Positions 26,885 through 39,723 of a stretch of 64,000 nucleotides of DNA are shown here, one piece after another. The translations under genes were made by a program, and so were the position numbers. Every line of letters begins with the position of its first letter. The stretch's first letter is position 1. The notes under the pieces were generated by a model. The model searched no databases. It worked only from the letters and a program-made list of their open reading frames with translations, and had not been told where the DNA came from. Source of the DNA: Nemertoderma westbladi (Eukaryota > Xenacoelomorpha > Nemertodermatida > Nemertodermatidae); assembly GCA_032718475.1 (NCBI GenBank), contig JAUCBJ010008868.1, positions 23,248 to 87,247 on the forward strand. The letters run 5' to 3'.

Positions 26885-29800
26885 AGAGATCACCCATGGT
26901 GGTGAACAGGCATTCCTTTAGGAACCAGAGTGGAAGGGTTTATTGTGGAAGAGATCACCCATGGTGGTGAACAGGCATTCCTTTAGGGAACAGAGTGGAA
27001 GGGTTTACTGTGGAAGATCACCCATGGTGGTGAACAGGCATTCCTTTAGGAACCAGAGTGGAAGGGTTTATTGTGGAAGAGATCACCCATGGTGGTGAAC
27101 AGGCATTCCTTTAGGGAACAGAGTGGAAGGGTTTACTGTGGAAGATCACCCATGGTGGTGAACAGGCATTCCTTTAGGGAACAGAGTGGAAGGGTTTACG
27201 GTGGAAGATCACCCATAGTGGTGAACAGGCATTCCTTTAGGGAACAGAGTGGAAGGGTTTACTGTGGAAGATCACCCATGGTGGTGAACAGGCATTCCTT
27301 TAGGAACCAGAGTGGAAGGGTTTATTGTGGAAGAGATCACCCATGGTGGTGAACAGGCATTCCTTTAGGGAACAGAGTGGAAGGGTTTACTGTGGAAGAT
27401 CACCCATGGTGGTGAACAGGCATTCCTTTAGGGAACAGAGTGGAAGGGTTTACTGTGGAAGAGATCACCCATGGTGGTGAACAGGCATTCCTTTAGGGAA
27501 CAGAGTGGAAGGGTTTACTGTGGAAGATCACCCATGGTGGTGAACAGGCATTCCTTTAGGGAACAGAGTGGAAGGGTTTACTGTGGAAGATCACCAATGG
27601 TGATGGACAGGCATTCCTTTAGGAAACAGAGTGGAAGGGTTTACTGTGGAAGAGATCACCCATGGTGGTGAACAGGCATTCCGTTAGGAAACAGAGTGGA
27701 AGGGTTTACTGTGGAAGATCACCCATGGTGGTGAACAGGCATTCCTTTAGGAACCAGAGTGGAAGGGTTTACTGTGGAAGATCACCCATGGTGGTGAACA
27801 GGCATTCCTTTGGGAAACAGAGTGGAAGGGTTTACTGTGGAAGATCACCCATGGTGGTGAACAGGCATTCCTTTAGGAACGAGAGTGGAAGGGTTTACTG
27901 TGGAAGATCACCCATGGTGGTGAACAGGCATTCCTTTAGGAACGAGAGTGGAAGGGTTTACTGAGGAAGATCACCCATGGTGGTGAACAGCCATTCCTTT
28001 AGGAAACAGAGTGGAAGGGTTTACTGTGGAAGATCACCAATGGTGGTGAACAGGCATTCCTTTAGGAAACAGAGTGGAGGGGTGTACTGTGGAAGATCAC
28101 CCATGGTAGTGAACAGGCATTCCTTTGGGAACCAGAGTGGAAGGGTTTAATGTGGAAGACCACCCATGGTGGTGGACAGGCATTCCTTTAGGAAACAGAG
28201 TGGAAGGGTTTACTGTGGAAGATCACCCATGGTGGTGAACAGGCATTCCTTTAGGAACCAGACTGGAAGGGTTTACTGTGGAAGATCACCCATGGTGGTG
28301 AACAGGCATTCCTTTAGGAACCAGAGTGGAAGGGTTAACTGTGGAAGATCACCCATGGTGGTGAACAGGCATTCCTTTAGGAAACAGAGTGGAAGGGTTT
28401 ACTGAGGAAGAGATCACCCATGGTGGTGAAAAGGCATTCCTTTAGGAAACAGAATGGAAGGGTTTACTGTGGAAGATCACCCATGGTAGTGAACAGGCAT
28501 TCCTTCAGGAACCAGAGTGGAAGGGTTTACTGTGGAAGATCACCCATGGTGGTGAACCGACATTCCTTTAGGAACGAGAGTGGAAGGGTTTACTGTAGAA
28601 GTTCACCCGTGGTGGTGAACAGGCATTCCTTTAGGAAACAGAGTGGAAGGGTTTACTGAGGAAGAGATCACCCATGGTGGTGAAAAGGCATTCCTTTAGG
28701 AAACAGAATGGAAGGGTTTACTGTGGAAGATCACCCATGGTGGTGAACAGGCATTCCTTTAGGAACCAGAGTGGAAGGGTTTACTGTGGAAGATCACCCA
28801 TGGTGGTGAACAGACATTCCTTTAGGAACGAGAGTGGAAGGGTTTACTGTAGAAGTTCACCCATGGTGGTGAACAGGCATTCCTTTAGGAAACAGAGTGG
28901 AAGGGTTTACTGAGGAAGAGATCACCCATGGTGGTGAAAAGGCATTCCTTTAGGAAACAGAATGGAAGGGTTTACTGTGGAAGATCACCCATGGTGGTGA
29001 ACAGGCATTCCTTTAGGAACCAGAGTGGAAGGGTTTACTGTGGAAGATCACCCATGGTGGTGAACAGGCATTCCTTTAGGAAACAGAGTGGAAGGGTTTA
29101 CTGTGGAAGATCACCCATGGCGGTGAACAGGCATTCCTTTAGGAAACAGAGTGGAAGGGTTTACTGTGGAAGATCACCCATGGTGGTGAACAGGCATTCC
29201 TTTAGGAACCAGAGTGGAAGGGTTTACTGTGGAAGAGATCACCCATGGTGGTGAACAGGCATTCCTTTAGGAACCAGAGTGGAAGGGTTTACTGTGGAAG
29301 AGATCACCCATGGTGGTGAACAGGCATTCCTTTAGGGAACAGAGTGGAAGGGTTTACTGTGGAAGATCACCCATGGTGGTGAACAGGCATTCCTTTAGGA
29401 ACCAGAGTGGAAGGGTTTACTGTGGAAGATCACCCATGGTGGTGAACAGGCATTCCTTTAGGGAACAGAGTGGAAGGGTTTACTGTGGAAGATCACCCAT
29501 GGTGGTGAACAGGCATTCCTTTAGGAAACAGAGTGGAAGGGTTTACTGTGGAAGATCACCCATGGTGGTGAACAGGCATTCCTTTAGGAACAGAGTGGAA
29601 GGGTTTACTGTGGAAGATCACCCATGGTGGTGAACAGGCATTCCTTTAGGAACCAGAGTGGAAGGGTTTACTGTGGAAGATCACCCATGGTGGTGAACAG
29701 GCATTCCTTTAGGGAACAGAGTGGAAGGGTTTACTGTGGAAGATCACCCATGGTGGTGAACAGGCATTCCTTTAGGGAACAGAGTGGAAGGGTTTACTGT

Positions 29801-32800
29801 GGAAGGATCACCCATGGTGGTGAACAGGCATTCCTTTAGGAACCAGAGTGGAAGGGTTTACTGTGGAAGATCACCCATGGTGGTGAACAGGCATTCCTTT
29901 AGGGAACAGAGTGGAAGGGTTTACTGTGGAAGATCACCCATGGTGGTGAACAGGCATTCCTTTAGGAAACAGAGTGGAAGGGTTTACTGTGGAAGAGATC
30001 ACCCATGGTGGTGAACAGGCATTCCTTTGGGAAACAGAGTGGAAGGGTTTACTGCGGAAGATCACCCATGGTGGTGAACAGGCATTCCTTTAGGAACCAG
30101 AGTGGAAGGGTTTATTGTGGAAGAGATCACCCATGGTGGTAAACAGGCATTCCTTTAGGAAACAGAGTGGAAGGGTTTACTGTGGAAGATCACCCATGGT
30201 GGTGAACAGGCATTCCTTTAGGAACCAGAGTGGAAGGGTTTATTGTGGAAGAGATCACCCATGGTGGTGAACAGGCATTCCTTTAGGGAACAGAGTGGAA
30301 GGGTTTACTGTGGAAGATCACCCATGGTGGTGAACAGGCATTCCTTTAGGAACCAGAGTGGAAGGGTTTATTGTGGAAGAGATCACCCATGGTGGTGAAC
30401 AGGCATTCCTTTAGGGAACAGAGTGGAAGGGTTTACTGTGGAAGATCACCCATGGTGGTGAACAGGCATTCCTTTAGGGAACAGAGTGGAAGGGTTTACT
30501 GTGGAAGATCACCCATAGTGGTGAACAGGCATTCCTTTAGGGAACAGAGTGGAAGGGTTTACTGTGGAAGATCACCCATGGTGGTGAACAGGCATTCCTT
30601 TAGGAACCAGAGTGGAAGGGTTTATTGTGGAAGAGATCACCCATGGTGGTGAACAGGCATTCCTTTAGGGAACAGAGTGGAAAGGTTTACTGTGGAAGAT
30701 CACCCATGGTGGTGAACAGGCATTCCTTTAGGGAACAGAGTGGAAGGGTTTACTGTGGAAGAGATCACCCATGGTGGTGAACAGGCATTCCTTTAGGGAA
30801 CAGAGTGGAAGGGTTTACTATGGAAGATCATCCATGGTGGTGAACAGGCATTCCTTTGGGAAACAGAGTGGAAGGGTTTACTGTGGAAGATCACCCATGG
30901 TGGTGAACAGGCATTCCTTTAGGAAACAGAGTGGAAGGGTTTACTGTGGAAGATCACGAATGGTGGTGAACAGGCATTCCTTTAGGGAACAGAGTGGAAG
31001 GGTTTACTGTGGAAGAGATCACCCATGGTGGTGAACAGGCATTCCTTTAGGGAACAGAGTGGAAGGGTTTACTATGGAAGATCATCCATGGTGGTGAACA
31101 GGCATTCCTTTGGGAAACAGAGTGGAAGGGTTTACTGTGGAAGATCACCCATGGTGGTGAACAGGCATTCCTTTAGGAAACAGAGTGGAAGGGTTTACTG
31201 TGGAAGATCACCCATGGTGGTGAACAGGCATTCCTTTAGGAAACAGAGTGGAAGGGTTTACTGTGGAAGATCACCCATGGTGGTGAACAGGCATTCCTTT
31301 AGGGAACAGAGTGGAAGGGTTTACTGTGGAAGATCACCCATGGTGGTGAACAGGCATTCCTTTAGGGAACAGAGTGGAAGGGTTTACTGTGGAAGATCAC
31401 CAATGGTGATGGACAGGCATTCCTTTAGGAAACAGAGTGGAAGGGTTTACTGTGGAAGAGATCACCCATGGTGGTGAACAGGCATTCCGTTAGGAAACAG
31501 AGTGGAAGGGTTTACTGTGGAAGATCACCCATGGTGGTGAACAGGCATTCCTTTAGGAACCAGAGTGGAAGGGTTTACTGTGGAAGATCACCCATGGTGG
31601 TGAACAGGCATTCCTTTAGGGAACAGAGTGGAAGGGTTTACTGTGGAAGATCACCCATGGTGGTGAACAGGCATTCCTTTTGGAAACAGAGTGGAAGGGT
31701 TTACTGTGGAAGAGATCACCCATGGTGGTGAACAGGCATTCCTTTAGGGAACAGAGTGGAAGGGTTTACTGTGGAAGATCACCCATGGTGGTGAACAGGC
31801 ATTCCTTTAGGAACCAGAGTGGAAGGGTTTACTGTGGAAGATCACCCATGGTGGTGAACAGGCATTCCTTTAGGGAACAGAGTGGAAGGGTTTACTGTGG
31901 AAGATCACCCATGGTGGTGAACAGGCATTCCTTTAGGAAACAGAGTGGAAGGGTTTACTGTGGAAGATCACCCATGGTGGTGAACAGGCATTCCTTTAGG
32001 AACCAGAGTGGAAGGGTTTACTGTGGAAGATCACCCATGGTGGTGAACAGGCATTCCTTTAGGAAACAGAGTGGAAGGGTTTACTGTGGAAGATCACCCA
32101 TGGTGGTGAACAGGCATTCCTTTAGGAAACAGAGTGGAAGGGTTTACTGTGGAAGATCACCCATGGTGGTGAACAGGCATTCCTTTAGGGAACAGAGTGG
32201 AAGGGTTTACTGTGGAAGATCACCCATGGTGGTGAACAGGCATTCCTTTAGGGAACAGAGTGGAAGGGTTTACTGTGGAAGATCACCCATGGTGGTGAAC
32301 AGGCATTCCTTTAGGGAACAGAGTGGAAGGGTTTACTGTGGAAGATCACCCATGGTGGTGAACAGGCATTCCTTTAGGGAACAGAGTGGAAGGGTTTACT
32401 GTGGAAGATCACCCATGGTGGTGAACAGGCATTCCTTTAGGGAACAGAGTGGAAGGGTTTACTGTGGAAGATCACCAATGGTGGTGAACAGGCATTCCTT
32501 TAGGAAACAGAGTGGAAGGGTTTACTGTGGAAGATCACCCATGGTGGTGAACAGGCATTCCTTTAGGAACCAGAGTGGAAGGGTTTACTGTGGAAGATCA
32601 CCCATGGTGGTGAACAGGCATTCCTTTAGGGAACAGAGTGGAAGGGTTTACTGTGGAAGATCACCCATGGTGGTGAACAGGCATTCCTTTAGGGAACAGA
32701 GTGGAAGGGTTTACTGTGGAAGATCACCCATGGTGGTGAACAGGCATTCCTTTAGGAAACAGAGTGGAAGGGTTTACTGTGGAAGAGATCACCCATGGTG

Positions 32801-35800
32801 GTGAACAGGCATTCCGTTAGGAAACAGAGTGGAAGGGTTTACTGTGGAAGATCACCCATGGTGGTGAACAGGCATTCCTTTAGGAAACAGAGTGGAAGGG
32901 TTTACTGTGGAAGATCACCCATGGTGGTGAACAGGCATTCCTTTAGGAAACAGAGTGGAAGGGTTTACTGTGGAAGATCACCCATGGTGGTGAACAGGCA
33001 TTCCTTTAGGAAACAGAGTGGAAGGGTTTACTGTGGAGAGATCACCCATGGTGGTGAACAGGCATTCCTTTAGGGAACAGAGTGGAAGGGTTTACTGTGG
33101 AAGATCACCCATGGTGGTGAACAGGCATTCCTTTAGGAACCAGAGTGGAAGGGTTTACTGTGGAAGATCACCCATGGTGGTGAACAGGCATTCCTTTAGG
33201 GAACAGAGTGGAAGGGTTTACTGTGGAAGATCACCCATGGTGGTGAACAGGCATTCCTTTAGGGAACAGAGTGGAAGGGTTTACTGTGGAAGATCACCCA
33301 TGGTGGTGAACAGGCATTCCTTTAGGGAACAGAGTGGAAGGGTTTACTGTGGAAGATCACCCATGGTGGTGAACAGGCATTCCTTTAGGAAACAGAGTGG
33401 AAGGGTTTACTGTGGAAGATCACCCATGGTGGTGAACAGGCATTCCTTTAGGGAACAGAGTGGAAGGGTTTACTGTGGAAGATCACCCATGGTGGTGAAC
33501 AGGCATTCCTTTAGGGAACAGAGTGGAAGGGTTTACTGTGGAAGATCACCCATGGTGGTGAACAGGCATTCCTTTAGGGAACAGAGTGGAAGGGTTTACT
33601 GTGGAAGAGATCACCCATGGTGGTGAACAGGCATTCCTTTAGGGAACAGAGTGGAAGGGTTTACTGTGGAAGATCACCCATGGTGGTGAACAGGCATTCC
33701 TTTAGGGAACAGAGTGGAAGGGTTTACTGTGGAAGATCACCAATGGTGATGGACAGGCATTCCTTTAGGAAACAGAGTGGAAGGGTTTACTGTGGAAGAG
33801 ATCACCCATGGTGGTGAACAGGCATTCCGTTAGGAAACAGAGTGGAAGGGTTTACTGTGGAAGATCACCCATGGTGGTGAACAGGCATTCCTTTAGGAAC
33901 CAGAGTGGAAGGGTTTACTGTGGAAGATCACCCATGGTGGTGAACAGGCATTCCTTTAGGGAACAGAGTGGAAGGGTTTACTGTGGAAGATCACCCATGG
34001 TGGTGAACAGGCATTCCTTTTGGAAACAGAGTGGAAGGGTTTACTGTGGAAGAGATCACCCATGGTGGTGAACAGGCATTCCTTTAGGGAACAGAGTGGA
34101 AGGGTTTACTGTGGAAGATCACCCATGGTGGTGAACAGGCATTCCTTTAGGAACCAGAGTGGAAGGGTTTACTGTGGAAGATCACCCATGGTGGTGAACA
34201 GGCATTCCTTTAGGGAACAGAGTGGAAGGCTTTACTGTGGAAGATCACCCATGGTGGTGAACAGGCATTCCTTTAGGGAACAGAGTGGAAGGGTTTACTG
34301 TGGAAGATCACCCATGGTGGTGAACAGGCATTCCTTTAGGAACCAGAGTGGAAGGGTTTACTGTGGAAGATCACCCATGGTGGTGAACAGGCATTCCTTT
34401 AAGAAACAGAGTGGAAGGCTTTACTGTGGAAGATCACCCATGGTGGTGAACAGGCATTCCTTTAGGAAACAGAGTGTAAGGGTTTACTGTGGAAGATCAC
34501 CCATGGTGGTGAACAGGCATTCCTTTAGGGAACAGAGTGGAAGGGTTTACTGTGGAAGATCACCCATGGTGGTGAACAGGCATTCCTTTAGGGAACAGAG
34601 TGTAAGGGTTTACTGTGGAAGATCACCCATGGTGGTGAACAGGCATTCCTTTAAGAAACAGAGTGGAAGGCTTTACTGTGGAAGATCACCCATGGTGGTG
34701 AACAGGCATTCCTTTAGGGAACAGAGTGGAAGGGTTTACTGTGGAAGATCACCCATGGTGGTGAACAGGCATTCCTTTAGGGAACAGAGTGGAAGGGTTT
34801 ACTGTGGAAGAGATCACCCATGGTGGTGAACAGGCATTCCTTTAGGGAACAGAGTGGAAGGGTTTACTGTGGAAGATCACCCATGGTGGTGAACAGGCAT
34901 TCCTTTAGGAACCAGAGTGGAAGGGTTTACTGTGGAAGATCACCCATGGTGGTGAACAGGCATTCCTTTAGGGAACAGAGTGTAAGGGTTTACTGTGGAA
35001 GATCACCCATGGTGGTGAACAGGCATTCCTTTAAGAAACAGAGATGAAGGCTTTACTGTGGAAGATCACCCATGGTGGTGAACAGGCATTCCTTTAGGGA
35101 ACAGAGTGGAAGGGTTTACTGTGGAAGATCACCCATGGTGGTGAACAGGCATTCCTTTAGGAACCAGAGTGGAAGGGTTTACTGTGGAAGATCACCCATG
35201 GTGGTGAACAGGCATTCCTTTAGGAACCAGAGTGGAAGGGTTTATTGTGGAAGAGATCACCCATGGTGGTGAACAGGCATTCCTTTTGGAAACAGAATGG
35301 AAGGGTTTACAGTGGAAGATCACCAATGGTGGTGAACAGGCATTCCTTTAGGAACCAGAGTGGAAGGGTTTACTGTGGAAGAGATCACCCATGGTGGTGA
35401 ACAGGCATTCCTTTTGGAAACAGAATGGAAGGGTTTACAGTGGAAGATCACCAATGGTGGTGAACAGGCATTCCTTTGGGAAACAGAGTGGAAGGGTTTA
35501 CTGTGGAAGATCACCCATGGTGGTGAACAGGCATTCCTTTAGGAACGAGAGTGGAAGGGTTTACTGTGGAAGATCACCCATGGTGGTGAACAGGCATTCC
35601 TTTAGGAACCAGAGTGGAAGGGTTTACTGTGGAAGATCACCCATGGTGGTGAACAGGCATTCCTTTAGGAAACAGAGTGGAAGGGTTTACTGTGGAAGAT
35701 CACCAATGGTGGTGAACAGGCATTCCTTTAGGAAACAGAGTGGAAGGGTTTACTGTGGAAGATCACCCATGGTGGTGAACAGGCATTCCTTTAGGAACCA

Positions 35801-35844
35801 GAGTGGAAGGGTTTATTGTGGAAGATCACCCATGGTGGTGAACA

Positions 35845-38800
35845 GGCATTCCTTTAGGAACCAGAGTGGAAGGGTTTATTGTGGAAGAGATCACCCATGG
35901 TGGTGAACAGGCATTCCTTTAGGGAACAGAGTGGAAGGGTTTACTGTGGAAGATCACCCATGGTGGTGAACAGGCATTCCTTTAGGAACCAGAGTGGAAG
36001 GGTTTATTGTGGAAGAGATCACCCATGGTGGTGAACAGGCATTCCTTTAGGGAACAGAGTGGAAGGGTTTACTGTGGAAGATCACCCATGGTGGTGAACA
36101 GGCATTCCTTTAGGGAACAGAGTGGAAGGGTTTACTGTGGAAGATCACCCATAGTGGTGAACAGGCATTCCTTTAGGGAACAGAGTGGAAGGGTTTACTG
36201 TGGAAGATCACCCATGGTGGTGAACAGGCATTCCTTTAGGAACCAGAGTGGAAGGGTTTATTGTGGAAGAGATCACCCATGGTGGTGAACAGGCATTCCT
36301 TTAGGGAACAGAGTGGAAGGGTTTACTGTGGAAGATCACCCATGGTGGTGAACAGGCATTCCTTTAGGGAACAGAGTGGAAGGGTTTACTGTGGAAGAGA
36401 TCACCCATGGTGGTGAACAGGCATTCCTTTAGGGAACAGAGTGGAAGGGTTTACTGTGGAAGATCACCCATGGTGGTGAACAGGCATTCCTTTAGGGAAC
36501 AGAGTGGAAGGGTTTACTGTGGAAGATCACCAATGGTGATGGACAGGCATTCCTTTAGGAAACAGAGTGGAAGGGTTTACTGTGGAAGAGATCACCCATG
36601 GTGGTGAACAGGCATTCCGTTAGGAAACAGAGTGGAAGGGTTTACTGTGGAAGATCACCCATGGTGGTGAACAGGCATTCCTTTAGGAACCAGAGTGGAA
36701 GGGTTTACTGTGGAAGATCACCCATGGTGGTGAACAGGCATTCCTTTAGGGAACAGAGTGGAAGGGTTTACTGTGGAAGATCACCCATGGTGGTGAACAG
36801 GCATTCCTTTTGGAAACAGAGTGGAAGGGTTTACTGTGGAAGAGATCACCCATGGTGGTGAACAGGCATTCCTTTAGGGAACAGAGTGGAAGGGTTTACT
36901 GTGGAAGATCACCCATGGTGGTGAACAGGCATTCCTTTAGGAACCAGAGTGGAAGGGTTTACTGTGGAAGATCACCCATGGTGGTGAACAGGCATTCCTT
37001 TAGGGAACAGAGTGGAAGGCTTTACTGTGGAAGATCACCCATGGTGGTGAACAGGCATTCCTTTAGGGAACAGAGTGGAAGGGTTTACTGTGGAAGATCA
37101 CCCATGGTGGTGAACAGGCATTCCTTTAGGAACCAGAGTGGAAGGGTTTACTGTGGAAGATCACCCATGGTGGTGAACAGGCATTCCTTTAAGAAACAGA
37201 GTGGAAGGCTTTACTGTGGAAGATCACCCATGGTGGTGAACAGGCATTCCTTTAGGAAACAGAGTGTAAGGGTTTACTGTGGAAGATCACCCATGGTGGT
37301 GAACAGGCATTCCTTTAGGGAACAGAGTGGAAGGGTTTACTGTGGAAGATCACCCATGGTGGTGAACAGGCATTCCTTTAGGGAACAGAGTGTAAGGGTT
37401 TACTGTGGAAGATCACCCATGGTGGTGAACAGGCATTCCTTTAAGAAACAGAGTGGAAGGCTTTACTGTGGAAGATCACCCATGGTGGTGAACAGGCATT
37501 CCTTTAGGGAACAGAGTGGAAGGGTTTACTGTGGAAGATCACCCATGGTGGTGAACAGGCATTCCTTTAGGGAACAGAGTGGAAGGGTTTACTGTGGAAG
37601 AGATCACCCATGGTGGTGAACAGGCATTCCTTTAGGGAACAGAGTGGAAGGGTTTACTGTGGAAGATCACCCATGGTGGTGAACAGGCATTCCTTTAGGA
37701 ACCAGAGTGGAAGGGTTTACTGTGGAAGATCACCCATGGTGGTGAACAGGCATTCCTTTAGGGAACAGAGTGTAAGGGTTTACTGTGGAAGATCACCCAT
37801 GGTGGTGAACAGGCATTCCTTTAAGAAACAGAGATGAAGGCTTTACTGTGGAAGATCACCCATGGTGGTGAACAGGCATTCCTTTAGGGAACAGAGTGGA
37901 AGGGTTTACTGTGGAAGATCACCCATGGTGGTGAACAGGCATTCCTTTAGGAACCAGAGTGGAAGGGTTTACTGTGGAAGATCACCCATGGTGGTGAACA
38001 GGCATTCCTTTAGGAACCAGAGTGGAAGGGTTTATTGTGGAAGAGATCACCCATGGTGGTGAACAGGCATTCCTTTTGGAAACAGAATGGAAGGGTTTAC
38101 AGTGGAAGATCACCAATGGTGGTGAACAGGCATTCCTTTAGGAACCAGAGTGGAAGGGTTTACTGTGGAAGAGATCACCCATGGTGGTGAACAGGCATTC
38201 CTTTTGGAAACAGAATGGAAGGGTTTACAGTGGAAGATCACCAATGGTGGTGAACAGGCATTCCTTTGGGAAACAGAGTGGAAGGGTTTACTGTGGAAGA
38301 TCACCCATGGTGGTGAACAGGCATTCCTTTAGGAACGAGAGTGGAAGGGTTTACTGTGGAAGATCACCCATGGTGGTGAACAGGCATTCCTTTAGGAACG
38401 AGAGTGGAAGGGTTTACTGAGGAAGATCACCCATGGTGGTGAACAGCCATTCCTTTAGGAAACAGAGTGGAAGGGTTTACTGTGGAAGATCACCAATGGT
38501 GGTGAACAGGCATTCCTTTAGGAAACAGAGTGGAGGGGTGTACTGTGGAAGATCACCCATGGTAGTGAACAGGCATTCCTTTGGGAACCAGAGTGGAAGG
38601 GTTTAATGTGGAAGACCACCCATGGTGGTGGACAGGCATTCCTTTAGGAAACAGAGTGGAAGGGTTTACTGTGGAAGATCACCCATGGTGGTGAACAGGC
38701 ATTCCTTTAGGAACCAGAGTGGAAGGGTTTACTGTGGAAGATCACCCATGGTGGTGAACAGGCATTCCTTTAGGAACCAGAGTGGAAGGGTTAACTGTGG

Positions 38801-39689
38801 AAGATCACCCATGGTGGTGAACAGGCATTCCTTTAGGAAACAGAGTGGAAGGGTTTACTGAGGAAGAGATCACCCATGGTGGTGAAAAGGCATTCCTTTA
38901 GGAAACAGAATGGAAGGGTTTACTGTGGAAGATCACCCATGGTAGTGAACAGGCATTCCTTTAGGAACCAGAGTGGAAGGGTTTACTGTGGAAGATCACC
39001 CATGGTGGTGAACAGACATTCCTTTAGGAACGAGAGTGGAAGGGTTTACTGTAGAAGTTCACCCGTGGTGGTGAACAGGCATTCCTTTAGGAAACAGAGT
39101 GGAAGGGTTTACTGAGGAAGAGATCACCCATGGTGGTGAAAAGGCATTCCTTTAGGAAACAGAATGGAAGGGTTTACTGTGGAAGATCACCCATGGTGGT
39201 GAACAGGCATTCCTTTAGGAACCAGAGTGGAAGGGTTTACTGTGGAAGATCACCCATGGTGGTGAACAGACATTCCTTTAGGAACGAGAGTGGAAGGGTT
39301 TACTGTAGAAGTTCACCCATGGTGGTGAACAGGCATTCCTTTAGGAAACAGAGTGGAAGGGTTTACTGAGGAAGAGATCACCCATGGTGGTGAAAAGGCA
39401 TTCCTTTAGGAAACAGAATGGAAGGGTTTACTGTGGAAGATCACCCATGGTGGTGAACAGGCATTCCTTTAGGAACCAGAGTGGAAGGGTTTACTGTGGA
39501 AGATCACCCATGGTGGTGAACAGGCATTCCTTTAGGAAACAGAGTGGAAGGGTTTACTGTGGAAGATCACCAATGGCGGAGAACAGGCATTCCTTTAGGA
39601 AACAGAGTGGAAGGGTTTACTGTGGAAGATCACCCATGGTGGTGAACAGGCATTCCTTTAGGAACCAGAGTGGAAGGGTTTACTGTGGA
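35845..39689. repeat. 3.8-kb higher-order block, copy 2
   Basis: This is the second copy of the block at 23041-26884 and runs almost to the end of the 63-bp array. Identity ends where copy 1 has a 65-bp unit and copy 2 a 63-bp unit. Such near identity within a satellite implies very recent unequal exchange, or an assembly duplication. Confidence 0.85.
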
Positions 39690-39723
39690 AGATCACCCAT
39701 GGTGGTGAACAGGCATTCCTTTA

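Larger units (their letters stand above)
2131..39723. repeat. 63-bp minisatellite, about 590 tandem units (37.6 kb)
   Basis: The canonical unit is 63 bp, starting GGTGGTGAACAGGCATTCC and ending GAAGATCACCCAT. A frequent variant has GAAGAGATCACC, two bases longer (65 bp). The position after TTTAGG varies (AAACAG, AACCAG, AACGAG, GAACAG, plus TTTGGG and TTTTGG forms), and variants cluster regionally: ACTGCGG is common at about 9-17 kb, GGGAAC at about 17-38 kb, and TTTTGGAAACAG from about 18.7 kb. The first units (2131-2210) are the most divergent, as expected at an array edge. Each unit carries an inverted repeat TTCCT-TT-AGGAA and a second, TCACC(C/A)-ATGG-TGGTGA. Long open frames arise because 63 is a multiple of three, but 65-bp units shift the frame and many units contain TGA or TAA, so I do not call a gene. 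No spacers, mobile elements or unrelated DNA interrupt it. Confidence 0.97.

Noticed and set aside
2131-39723. Telomeric or subtelomeric repeat, because units contain AGGGTTTA
   Set aside because: The hexamer-like string occurs once per 63-bp unit and not in tandem.
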